A stretch of 63,374 nt of DNA. It comes from Periconia sp. R9002 (Eukaryota; Ascomycota; Dothideomycetes; Pleosporales; Periconiaceae). Positions 45,520 through 56,873 of the stretch are shown in pieces; position 1 is the stretch's first letter; each line of letters begins with the position of its first letter. The DNA lies in contig JAMAHW010000134.1 in NCBI GenBank assembly GCA_023627715.1, positions 1 to 63,374 on the forward strand, read 5' to 3'. Below the pieces are notes generated by a model. That model had not been told where the DNA came from and did not search any database. It saw nothing but the letters and a program-made list of their open reading frames with translations. The position numbers were made by a program, and so were the translations under genes.

Positions 45520-48355
45520 ATGGACGGCCTAAGCGCACTCGGCGTAGCGTCAGCTGTCGTCAACTTCCTCGATTTCGGGTCCAAAATTGCCAGCAAATCC
45601 TTCGAGCTACACAGGACCACAGCGGATGCGCCCTCGGAAGTGGTTAACCTGACCGCTTCTGCCAATCAACTGACTTCCATGGCCTCTGAGGCTAAGACTA
45701 ACATGGAAAGCTTGGGATCAAACTACCCCGCCCATGAAAAGGCATTGAAGAGTCTTGTGGACGAATGTACAGCCGTCGAAAGAAAGTTGAAATCTGCCAT
45801 GGAGAAATTGAGGGTCGACTGTACCTGTAAGCTGTCGATAATGAAGGTCGCTATTCGCAGCGTGTGGTCAGATAAGGAATTCCAAGAATGGAATAAGCAA
45901 ATAGAGTTAATCCGCGGTCAAGTCACATTGGTAGTGCTGATGTGTGTTTGGTAGGTCAGGTCCATTATTCCAATCTTGTAATGGCTAACAGTAATCTAGG
46001 GGCGACATGAAAAAGACAACTGAGCTGGGCGCAGACATGAACAAAGATCTAAAAAATGTTATGGAGGTTGTGCGTCACATAGACAATTCCCTGGCTGAAT
46101 GGAAGGAAGAGTTCAAACTGATATCGAACGGGACACTTGCGTCAAAGCCGATGAAGAAAGAGAAGATGGATGATGCTATATGGGCCTCAACAGCACTGGT
46201 AGACCTCAAAGAAGATCACATATCATCTCTGTCATACACAGCTACCAGAATGACAGATTCGGCTGCAAAACGCAAAATTTCAAAGAAAATCCTGGAAAGC
46301 CTTGCGTTTGAGGAAATGTCCATCCGAGAGGGTAGAATCAAAACTCCTTTCCCGAAAACATTTGAGTGGATATTCGGGGACGGCCCTGATAATCCATTAG
46401 AAAGCGAAAGCTTCCCACAATGGCTGAGACAGCCCTTAGAGCATGAAAATGAAGTGTTCTGGATCACTGGAGTTCCAGCCTCGGGCAAGAGCACTCTGAT
46501 GAAGTATATTTGCCAACACCAGTCTCTCGAGACAACCTTGGAAGAATGGGCAGGTCAAGATGCACTATATATTGCCAAGTTCTACTTCTGGGGTCCAGGC
46601 TCAAAGATCCAAAAGTCACAAGAGGGTCTTTTGCGATCACTGCTCCATCAGATCTTTTCCCAAAAACCCGAGCTTGCCGAACTAGTAGCTCCAAGGAGAC
46701 GATTGTTTCACGATATTTCAGGGATGGATATCGAGTCCCCCAAATGGGAGTGGAACGAGTTACGAGAATGCTTCCTTCGCTTGACATTGCATCTGCGCAA
46801 CAGTAACGCACGCCTCGCTCTTTTCATTGATGGATTAGATGAGTTCGAGGGTGACCAAGACGGGTTACTTGCCCTATTCAAGGACATTCGAGACCATGGC
46901 GCAAAATTGTGTGTATCAAGTAGACCCGAAAAATTATTCTCGGACGAGTTTACTGGAAGTCCATCGCTAGCAATGGAGAACCTCACTGCGCCCGATATCG
47001 CTGTTTATGTGGATAAGAAGCTAGCTCAGACACCTGCGATCAAGATGATAAGTGATGTTTACCCGGAGCAAGTTGAGTCTCTGATCAAGAACTTGAAGCA
47101 GGAGGCAAAAGGGGTGTTTTTGTGGGTTGTTCTCGTCGTGGAGCAGTTGCGCATAAAGAGCCGCGAGAGCGGTGATTTGCATGAGATAGAAAAAGAGTTC
47201 AAAAGTCTGCCTGGCGACCTGGAGGCGCTCTACAAGGATATACAACGGCGGATAGGTCCAGAGAAGGAGTTTAATGCATCTAAGCTATACCAACTCGTCA
47301 TGGAATGGAAAAGAACCTGGAATAGCCAAATCGATGCCACCTTCCTTTGGCTTTCGGTCCGATTCCAAGGATTGGCACAACAGGAGCCCTATCTGAATGT
47401 CGAACAAGAACGAAAACTTCCCAAGCTCGTGAAAAGATACCTAGAAGGGAATACAAGAGGAATCCTACAAATTTCCGATCGTGGGACAATCGACTTCCTC
47501 CACCGAACAGCCTTTGATTGGCTTCGAGATACGGAGAACTGGTCCCAGGTATGCGCGAAGGGCCCACCTAGCTACCACCCGGGCCTTGTTATACTTGCAG
47601 TGTTAGTCAGCCATATCAATTCTCTGAACGGCAATTGCCACAGTAAATTTCTCATGGGATGTCTTAGTCGGATTTTCATGCTCGCTGCGGAGGTGCCTGC
47701 TACGCCGGAGGCTACCGCCCAGTTAGTTTCGATTCTCGACAATATTGACCCCATGCGTATAAGAAATTTCAACAATGCTATCCTATTCTCTGGAACAAAA
47801 GTTTTCGCGCCAAAGAAGAAAGTCGATTACAATGTGGTAACATGGGCTGCAGCTTGGGGGTGTCATGCGTATCTTAGGGGAAAGCTAGATGTTGAGCCCT
47901 CTATTATCAAGAGTAATACTAGACTGCTCCAATTATTCTCTCGCTTTCGCCAGCCAGACTCTGTATTTCTTCTGGAAGCAGCAATATTCGGGTTTACCGA
48001 TCCTCACGGTCAATTCTTGGGAACGTCAAGGCACGAAGATTGGTATGAACTTGTCAGGGCACTGAGTCCATGGCAGGCATATCAGAGAATGAAAACAGTC
48101 GAGGTGCTTCTTGAGAAGGGTTTGAAAATCAAAGGTCCCCTCAAAGAGTTACTTGAAGAATTGTCGAGGAGGAAGTACGGTCTAGAGGTTGCGTATGGGA
48201 AAATGTTACTGAATTTGGGCAAATATGGCATCAATAGCTTTGAGCGTTTGATGGAGAATGCTTTCTCAAAGGAGAAAATTGAAGCCTCTCGGGCTGAATG
48301 TGAGTTTCCAGAGTACACGATTTGGATTCCGTCGAACTCCTCCCAAATATTTTAA
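45520..48355 (+). CDS. NACHT-type STAND NTPase (fungal NLR-like protein)
   Basis: Two exons, 45,520-45,950 and 46,000-48,355, with a 49-nt intron (GTAGGT..CTAG, branch GCTAAC), give 928 residues. The N-terminal MDGLSALGVASAVVNFLDFG and following helices match the fungal N-terminal domain of STAND proteins. The NACHT domain has Walker A GVPASGKST (301-309), Walker B LALFIDGLDEFEG (about 416-426) and the CVSSRPE sensor block (about 448-454). A helical region with FLHRTAFDWLRD follows. The C-terminus shows no WD40, ankyrin or TPR repeats, unlike many fungal NLRs. Relatives act in non-self recognition and programmed cell death; that role is inferred here. A Zn2Cys6 gene follows about 690 bp downstream on the same strand. 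An alternative donor eight bases upstream (GTGTGT) would also keep frame if slightly shorter. Confidence 0.9.
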
Positions 48356-49046
48356 CTATGAGCTACGAAACAGGTACTTCCAAATATCACTTCAAAGGAT
48401 GATACTGTGTGAGGTATATGTTCAATGACAACCTTGTTTTTATGTCACAGATGTTTTCGCAGCCTTCTAGGACTTCAAGCTGCACATATTAACCAACCAT
48501 GATTGGCTGTCATGCACGACAGGTTGCGCTTACACAAACTACAAATTCCAGGGTAGGACTCTAAAGCGAGCTGGTGATGTGTAGAACCAGGACGGTGCAG
48601 GCTCGCAAGCACCCGGTCTTGAAGGTCTAATGCTCCCATTAAAGGCACGGGAGTGAGTTATTACCGGCAACACGGTTAAGGACATAAATATTCAGGTGCT
48701 TTTACATGGATAATAAGAATTCGGACATATATTGTCAGCGCTAAGGACATATCCCAAGGACCTGCAGCCTGGTTCCTGCGAGCGCGGCAGGAATCTTATA
48801 CTTGGCGTTTTCGCGTGCAGGTAAGATGCATCTAAGATGGACCCCAAACCACAGATTACATGATATTTTTGCACATTCCTGCGCGATTTCTCGAAGTTTG
48901 GATCTGCATCTTCCAATCTCCTTTTCACTGGATCCAGTTTCTACGGCACCTGCTCATTATATTGCAAACCACCAATCTCTTTTTGGTGAAATTTGACGAG
49001 ACCAGTCGCAAGCATCGAACTGCATTGAAAACCCTCTGTTTCAATA
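48356..49046. other. Intergenic between STAND gene and Zn2Cys6 gene
   Basis: About 690 bp. It should include the STAND 3' end and the regulator promoter. No coding signal or recognisable repeat. Confidence 0.6.
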
Positions 49047-50593
49047 ATGCCGTCTAGTCAAGGATGCCAAACTTGCCGCACCCGGCGCATCAAGGCAAGT
49101 CGTCCCAAAAAGATTAAGTCCCGAAAGGCATGTTTTCTTCTGACCTCGAGTCCCGCACATAGTGTGACAGAGCTGAGCCGATATGCCAGAGGTGCATCAA
49201 AGCAAAGCGCACCTGCGTAAGCCTGGAATTCGTCAAACGGCAATCGTTCACCATACACCTTGAGAATCAATACGCAGCAGGAAAGAAGCAGCGTCCACGA
49301 GGTCCACGTTCTAGCACATTTCCGCTGCAGCTTCTAAGCGACCTTCAAAATCGTGCAGTAGCTTACTTCATCCACAATCACTTCCGCGCGTTTCAGAACA
49401 TGCCCGATGTCTCCAAGACCTGGGTGGAATGCTTCCATGAATGGACAACGGCGGGTAAGCATTCACAAACTGTGAATCTGGCACTCTCGTCACTTGCGCT
49501 TCTAGTGTTTGCGCGAGCGCAGAATTGGAAGGACGCTGCAACCGAAGCGTGTAAGACGTACCTTCAACTGCTCCAGCATCTACAAATTCTCATCCCCCAC
49601 GTCGATAAGAACAGCCTGAACCAAGACGAAATCGATGGGTTTTTGTTGGCTATGTACTTCATGGCACGTTATGAATCAATCTTGCAGGTGTCGAATAAAG
49701 AAAAGGAAGCACATCAGTCGATGAAACTGTGGTCCCATTTCGACGGTGCAGCCGCCATCCTCAAAATATGGTACAATAACCATCGAACCCGCAGCAGCCC
49801 CACTATAATTATTCAAGTAACCAGAAGGACATTGATGAAAACGTCTTTGTTACGCGAGCAACCGTTCCCGCAGTGGTTGGTGGATGGCAGCATATTTGGC
49901 GAAACCGGATCAGCCCTACAATTTGACAAGCTCATCACACGCATCATCACTTTACGACAGAATTATCTGTCGGCGAAACAAAATCCCAATGATCTAGCTT
50001 TATTGGGTATTATCAATGCCTCAACCATACTCGAGCAAGATATTCTACACTGGTCTAGGACACTCCCGCCAGATTACTCATTCACGAAGTACGACTCGAT
50101 GAACAGCCCACAGTCACACACAGATATATCACACCCGAAGCCATTTCTAGTCTGCGAAAAACCAGAATATTCCCTTCTTTGGAACGAGTACCACGCAATG
50201 TACATGCTTCTCCTCAATACTCGTCTCCAAGCCCTCACTTTCACTTCTCTGCAACGCGATTCTTCTACCCATGAATCAAAAATAGCATCGAATTTGTCAA
50301 CGCTCAACTCCCTATCCAAACATCTCGACTCTATGATACCTTTTAGTCTTGGGAAAGTCCGGCTAATACAGCCCTCGGTAACTACGAAAGGTATCGAGGT
50401 TGTGAATGAAAGGGACGCGTTCCAGCCGTACTTGGCGAATCTCGTCGTCTGGCCCATTGCACTTACGTCATGCTTAGAGATGTTGAATGATGAGAAGAAG
50501 CGTGCTTTTCTAGATGGGTTGGAGATTATCAAGAATGTTTCTAGCGAGTGCTTGGTTGCGTATACTTCAAGTGCGTACTGGACGGTTTTGTGA
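49047..50593 (+). CDS. Zn2Cys6 fungal transcription factor with a GC-AG intron
   Basis: Two exons, 49,047-49,094 and 49,163-50,593, give 492 residues. Exon 1 encodes MPSSQGCQTCRTRRIK. It is followed by GCAAGT, a non-canonical GC donor, and a 68-nt intron ending CACATAG. Exon 2 opens CDRAEPICQRCIKAKRTC. Joined, the six cysteines are at 7, 10, 17, 24, 27 and 34 (C-x2-C-x6-C-x6-C-x2-C-x6-C), the textbook binuclear zinc cluster, which strongly supports the GC-AG junction: without it the cluster is destroyed and the first frame stops. The rest is helical and resembles fungal-specific transcription factor regions (LALSSLALLVFARAQ). The target genes are unknown; the STAND gene upstream is one candidate. 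Confidence 0.9.
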
Positions 50594-51959
50594 AGTTCGA
50601 TTGTTGAAAACGTGGGAAACAAGTCGCACTCATGAACCTGGCAACAGAGAATCTGTAGATAGGTCTGCACAAATATTCTGGTGTGGGTCGCGTCTGAATC
50701 ACATCCTTTGCCTTGAAAAACGTCCCCTGGGTCTGCCGCACACAGCAAAATTTTAGGAGAAAAAAGTTAATGGCGAATTTTGAGGCGAGGAATATTGAAA
50801 ACAAGACTGAATATCTATCTTATTATCATTATGTTGGCCATAGTTTATTGCGATATTTCGATTATCCTACTGAAGTCCTAGGCTGTTTTTGCATTGTCCG
50901 CGGCGTCAACTTCGCCATTTTCCCCAAGCAAACTTCTTCTACAAAACTATACACCCGAACCACCAGACCCTTCCATAACAGATACGCGATCTGGAGTAAT
51001 GCAAATGCTGGTCTTAAAAACTTCAGCGTGTTGTATGGCCGCCTATAGAATCTTCATGCGCCGAATCCGATCCCGCTATGTAAGAAAGCGGCGACAAGTC
51101 TCCATAGGCCGAGATGCTTCCCCAGATTGGAATCATGGGGATAATACTGGGCTAATGTAAACATAAGCGATTCCGCGTCTCCGATTAGGCAAGAATTGTG
51201 AAGGAGTTTATTTCAATCCTCACAAACTGTGTGAGGAGGGAGGGAGTAGTGAGTCACTTCTCCAAGAGACTACTAGTGGCCCTACCCAGACTGCCAGACT
51301 CAATTTTGAGAGGCGCGATCATAGTGATTACAAAACTTCATAGACAGTCATGTCAGAGGGATATTCAAATTGCACTGCTGACAGACATAATGTGGCACAG
51401 CAACGGCTGCTGATTTTGAACTGCCTCTGCGATAATCTTCCATAGGATTTTCCGAAGTACCCAAGCTCCAGTATGTCCACATATTAAAAAAAAGCCTGAT
51501 GATGTGCAAAAGTGGGGTTTCAAGGTCAGAACACATTAAAGCTTGCTCCATAATACCAGAGCTGAGCGTGAAAACAAATCCGATATGACAAGCTTGTGAG
51601 GGGATCAGCTCAACCCCAAGACAAATGAAGGGGATGGATTGAAGGTCACCAAAAGTTCTTCGCTGCAGATATTTGAAAATTCGGATCATACTCTCCAATA
51701 GCCACTCTGAACCAATAAACCCCCAGCCAATTGGGCAGCCATGGTAAACAGCGTCGCGGTTCATTTCGATTGATGTGGTCCGCCACCAGACAACCGAAGC
51801 GCAAGCAGTTAAGAGTGGTCAGCGTGGAAGTTGGAAATCTCCCCATCATTGCAACCTCCCTCTTCAAAATCTCTTCCACAATAGCATGTGTGGGCAAAAA
51901 CTAATCTCTCATGTTGCATATTTCGCGTATTCCGCCAACATGAGCGCTTTTTGCCCGAC
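50594..51959. other. Intergenic, no supportable gene
   Basis: About 1.4 kb. Overlapping minus-strand open frames (51,348-51,764 and 51,646-51,897) contain no domain I recognise and conflict with each other. They may be decayed coding DNA related to the neighbouring 51,960-52,573 frame. Confidence 0.45.
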
Positions 51960-52573
51960 TTAATCAGACTCCGTGTCGCTATCCGCACAAATCGTAGCCG
52001 CCCAGGTGTGCTGCCTCTCCACATTGCGAGGGGCGTGAAGGACGTGTCGAAAACAAATAGAGTCATCTCCTTCATCGCTACAAGTATGGCCAAATCGCAC
52101 GACTGCCGTGTGGAAGAAAGACCAGGACAAACTAATCCGTGAGCCAAACATTTGTTGCTCTCCATGTCTTACAGCTCGTAGATGAAGCACGTCCCCGCTC
52201 ATCATCAAACCACCAAACAATATACATGCCTCCATCGGCATAAGCATGGCCAGCTTGCTCCAGGCACAACGTGAAAAAACAAAATGTACGGTGCCATCCA
52301 CCTCCACCCCAAATAGCGTCAATTGAAAGTTCGTTAATTGAGTAGGAGGAGCATCCTTCCCACAAATCCCCAACACAAACGCATCCATCCGCTCCAGAAG
52401 CAGAACAAAAAGAACCTTGTCCTCAAAATTCCGCGCGCACACAAATTTCTAACGCGGAAGCAGTAGGGCTGTGGTAGAACAACCCAAGATCCATCGTCAA
52501 TATCCTCCACTCCACAAAATTCCCACCGTGGCAATCTCAAATCTCTAGGGTTGTCGTCTGACGACTTCGACAC
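51960..52573 (-). pseudogene. Possible decayed or fragmentary gene, unknown function
   Basis: Two minus-strand frames read as one protein. The upstream one gives LRLPRWEFCGVEDIDDGSWV and LPQPYCFRVRNLCAR. The downstream one gives NFEDKVLFVLLLERMDAFVLG, then FGVEVDGTVHFVFSRCAWS, and ends CADSDTESD. The change of frame falls in a GTGTGCGCGCGG stretch near 52,430, where slippage of one or two bases would join them. The upstream frame has no ATG; it stays open past 52,573 to a plausible splice acceptor (CTCCAG, about 52,585-52,590), so another exon may exist. I do not recognise the family. It could be a real gene with a sequence error, or a pseudogene. Confidence 0.33.
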
Positions 52574-54122
52574 CTCCCAAACTGGAGAACAAACATATTA
52601 GAGATGTACACAGCGCCAAACAAACATACTGTCGTAAGGGCTACCAAAACGCAGAAACATCAACTGCTCAGAGAAGAACAAACAAATCTGGCGGCAGGTA
52701 TCCATCCAACCCCCCTAAACAGTCGACCAGAATTTAAAAGATTATCTTTCTGTCCCACTGCGTGCGCGTCGTGTCGTGTAAACAAATCAACACACCTCAC
52801 ACCGTTCAGAGAGGAGAACCAAAACCGCACAAAACATCCTCAAAATCCCCCGCCCGTTCCCAAAACAAAATCAGAAACTTGCAAAAATACCCTCCACCTT
52901 CACAAATATAATTCTCTCAAACTCCGACTTATTTGAAGAGAGAGAAAAAAGGGAGGAGGAGAGGCATATGATAGTATGCTGCGCATCTCCTCCAAAGCCG
53001 CGGAAAAAACATCGATCGACCAAATCCAACAAACAAATTGCGATCAACGTTTCCACCTCACATAACATATCAAAAAACAAATCTCAAACTTATCGAGTCT
53101 GTCCGTCCAAATCTTCGCTCCCCACACACAAACTGAAGACAAAGACAAAGGGAAAAGAGAACTCACTCGAATCCGCTGGATGTGTCGGTATTTTATATGC
53201 ATAGGGAGGAGGTACGTGCGTTATGACTCTTAGGCTCTGATTCCTGTTTTTGATGATGATGGACGGGGGTAAGATTAAGTGTAACGGATCAACATGAAGA
53301 TTTCTGGTTTTAGGGAGAGGGGAATGGAGGGTGGTCGTGCAGGGTGTTGGCGGTTGATGTGATAGCGTGTGCGTCAAATGAGTATTCCACACTGGGTACT
53401 GGAAACGTCACACATTTGAGACTTCAGTACCTATTACGCCTGTAGTGGGCTCCCACGTGTACTTTCCAACTTCCTTTACTAGACACAAGGAAGTGTACGA
53501 CTTCAAACACGACTCACAAATTCAAAGCGTTTAAAAAAATCCCGAAACATCATCGTCGTATCCGTATAACGGTTACACACCTATCCACCCTTCCAACACC
53601 AACCTACTCCAGCCCCTGAAATTTCCCATTTCCACCCACCACGTCACCCCCTCCCCAAGTGTGTTCCACCCCAGAACCCCATACCCTCGGGACCAAACCC
53701 TCCTTCATCAATCCTTCAACATATCTAAATAGTCCTACGTAACGTAACACAAGGTCGAAACTATTTTTCTCTTCCCGACAACGCTGAACACAGCTTCGCT
53801 GCGCGTGGGATGACGGATTGATATTAAAGTATCACGGAGAATGATTGGGGTGATTCGAGGTTGGGGGCGAGTCGGGGTCCCGTGTTGGTGGGGCGTTCGT
53901 TGAATTGTAGTGAGTAGTGAAGTACTGTTGCGTGCGTGTGTGCGTGTGTGCGTGGGTAAGGAGGGAATCTAGAAGACGAAGAGGCATGTCGTAACAACCT
54001 GAGTCTAAAAGAGGCCAAGACTCGAACGTAACGCCCTTGATTCCCAAAACGAGAGCTTAACTAGATCCATCTTCCCACAACGACAAAACATGTCAAAGCC
54101 ACATAATAACTATGTTTACCGT
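52574..54122. other. Intergenic, no gene seen
   Basis: About 1.5 kb. The left half is A/C-rich with many AAA runs. A GTGTGTGCG-type simple repeat lies at 53,930-53,955. Open frames here (for example 52,604-52,936) have skewed composition and no domain. Confidence 0.55.
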
Positions 54123-56145
54123 TCACCTTGAGCGCACTTTACTAACCCCAGCACCCACAACCAGAAGACACCCCAGCAAGATACTCTGCGGAGGCGCAAA
54201 AATCGCCGTCCGCGCAATCACCAACACGCCAACCACAACAAACATGATCGGTAAAACAACAGTAGCTTTGTACGGCCTCTGCAGGTGTGGCTCTCGTCGC
54301 CGCAAGATCAACAGTCCCAAAACAGTGCTGACGTAGAAGATCCAGGACGCCATGCCCGTGAAGGTTAAGAGGGCTCGCAGCTCTCCGAAGACGATGTACG
54401 CGAGGGTGATGAGGAGGGTTAGGGCGTTTGCGTATCTAGGCATCTGATGTTAGTGTATGGGGATGGATGCCTTTTCTAAGCGGTTTCTCACATGGGTGCA
54501 TCGATATAGGAACGGAGCTTCGAGGTTGGATTGGTCGAGGGTAGGTCGGTTGTGGTAGTGGTTGGTTGAGTCTCTGTTTCACGGCGTCTAGTGAAGCCGG
54601 GGATGCCACGTGTACCAAGGAAGCTGGGGAGGTAGTTGCGTTGGGAGGCGGCGATGATCAAGCGTCCGATGGTGAACTAACAAGTTAGCCATGAATACAA
54701 CATGGAATTCGCTAGCAAGCCAATAATGAATGTGAAATGTAAAGCTACTTACCACATTACCGGTGATGGATCCGCAGCACGAGAGCGCGATGAGGATGGT
54801 GATTGAGATACCCGCCCAACGTCCAAATACTCTGGCCGCGGCTGTGACGGCCACGGCGTTGTCCGAGCTGATTGTATCCCAAGGAAGCAGGATGTAGTAG
54901 GAGATATTAACGAGCTCGTAGGAGCTTAGAACGACTACCATGGCACACTTGATGGCTTTAGGTAGAGCTCTTCCGGGGTCTTGAATTTCACTTGCTACTA
55001 GGTTGGCCTATTCATATCAGCTGGGAACTGTTTATTTCAGTGTCTGGGGATTTTGATTACTTACGTTGTCCCAGCCGTCTAAAAAAATCCCAAATGATTA
55101 GCATGCTTCGATTGTAAAAGGTTGCTCAGTGCATTGAAAAACCAACATGGGCCATATTTCCGACCTGGACAAGAAACTATACATCTCTGTATAGACTGGA
55201 TTGGGTACAGTAAAAAAAATAGTAAATGAGAAAAAGCAAATGAAAAAAGACAGGGAGAGAGACAGCGGCTGATGGGAACAAATGCGAGAATATTGATGCT
55301 ATTACCGCTGCGAGGGGAAGCTCACCGTATGCCCAGAGACCGCCGTATATTGCAGCAGCGATACGGCCGTAGCGTTCCCACGTTCCCATTCCAAACCAGT
55401 CGACGGGCGTACCATTAGAAACTGTCGAACGAGTGTCGAACCAATTTCTTTCATGCCAGTCGTCTGATCCAGAGAGCGATGATTTCGGATTCACAATATA
55501 AGCAATGACTGCAACCAAGCCCCCAAGAACAACTAAGAACACTGTAGTGATCTTGATGCCTGTAAAGGATTCACTTAGTCTCATGGTGACTCTAGTGTTG
55601 ATGGAATTAAGCATGACAATCAAAATCAAAGCAAGAGCGGCAACCAATTTGAGCAGTGTAGGGTCTGCATCTGAACGTGAAGTTATGGAACCGATGGACT
55701 CGGCAATCACGATGCTCTGAATGGCCATTGCCGAGGGTTTAGTTGCCATAATGTAGATCCACGCCATCAAGAAAGCCATGGTATCTCCGTACACATATCG
55801 GAGATACTCTTGCATTCCACCGTTGATAGGAAAAGCAGTCCCCAGTTCCGCAAATGAGGCTGCTCCCGCCCATGACAACAATCCACCGAGTGCCCATACG
55901 AGCAGACTAGCGCCAGGCGAGGGTACATTGGAATCGATCTGGGATGGAGATGCAAAAACGCCAGATCCAATCTGAAGGGTGATGAGAATGGCAAAAGCAT
56001 GGCGAGTGGTGAGTTGTTTGGGCAGCGAGCTCGTTTGGGAAGGATTGGAGGGACGGCGAGGTAGAAGTGGCTCTGCTTCGCCGGAGCTCAGATGAGGATG
56101 GCGTCCGTCTCCATCACCAGCGATCTCATTGCTTGCTGAATCCAT
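54123..56145 (-). CDS. Amino acid permease, APC superfamily, LAT/MUP3-like
   Basis: Membrane transporter of about 528 residues. Five exons: 56,145-55,326, 55,078-55,065, 55,007-54,753, 54,676-54,492 and 54,435-54,123. The second is a 14-nt micro-exon that, with flanking bases, encodes Y-DGWDN; it restores the conserved LWAYDGWDNANLVASEI block of LAT-type permeases, and all junctions keep frame. A polar cytosolic N-terminus with EAEPLLPRR precedes TM1 (FAILITLQIGSGVFASPSQI, the GSG substrate loop). About twelve hydrophobic segments follow. The closest relatives by eye are fungal methionine/LAT permeases of the MUP3 kind; the substrate is not proven. It is transcribed divergently from the PP2A scaffold gene. 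Confidence 0.9.
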
Positions 56146-56873
56146 TTTGCTTTTGATCTGGATGATATATCAATGGGAACAAACGAAGAGTTTTAGCACA
56201 GATCAGGTGACCTCCAAGAGAAGATCTGATAAGTCGTGGGACGAGATCAAGGAGAGATATCAACAATAGGAAAAGGAGAGGTGAAGCCGGGAAGAAGAAA
56301 TAAAAAGACGATGCATATAGGAGAATAGGATAGATATGTACAATGTATATACATAGGTAAGTAGATTATGTGAGAGTGGAGTGGTAGGGTTGTGAATGTG
56401 GAGGTACTTGGGTACATAGTTGCCAAGCCTTTTGGCCCCTCCACGACCTCTCGAGCAGCCCGCGCACCCACACACAACGCAACCTCACAACCCTTGCCCT
56501 CGACAACATTAGCCTCACCACCAGCATTGCTCTTTCGCCTCTCTTGCTCCCCGCCTGTGAGAGCGCCTTTTTCCGAACCCGTCACGTGCTGCTTTCCGCT
56601 GACTGCCCACCTCGCCGCCTGTGCAGCCAGCCCTGGTTCGCTCGCTTTCTTCTTTCCTCGCCAACCAGCAACCAGGTACGTCAACACCGCCCCCCTCCTT
56701 CCACCCTCATTTCTCCCCAGGCCGCTCACCCTCATCGCCAGACTTTGACCTAGACTACACATCGGCTTGCATTCTCCCTCGATCCCCGCTTTCCAATCCC
56801 CCGAGGACAGCTCTCTGCCCTCCCACTCCCACTCCCCCGACCGTGACGTGACCCCCTCCACCACACGTGCAAC
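56146..56873. promoter_or_regulatory. Divergent promoter between permease and PP2A scaffold genes
   Basis: About 730 bp separating two divergently transcribed genes. It is CT-rich on the PP2A side. CACGTG occurs at 56,583-56,588 and CACACGTGC near 56,862. No coding frame is convincing. Confidence 0.55.

Noticed and set aside
14851..50593. A single secondary-metabolite cluster linking the FSH hydrolase, acyltransferase, oxidoreductase and Zn2Cys6 gene
   Set aside because: No polyketide synthase, NRPS, terpene cyclase or P450 is present, and conserved housekeeping genes separate the candidates.
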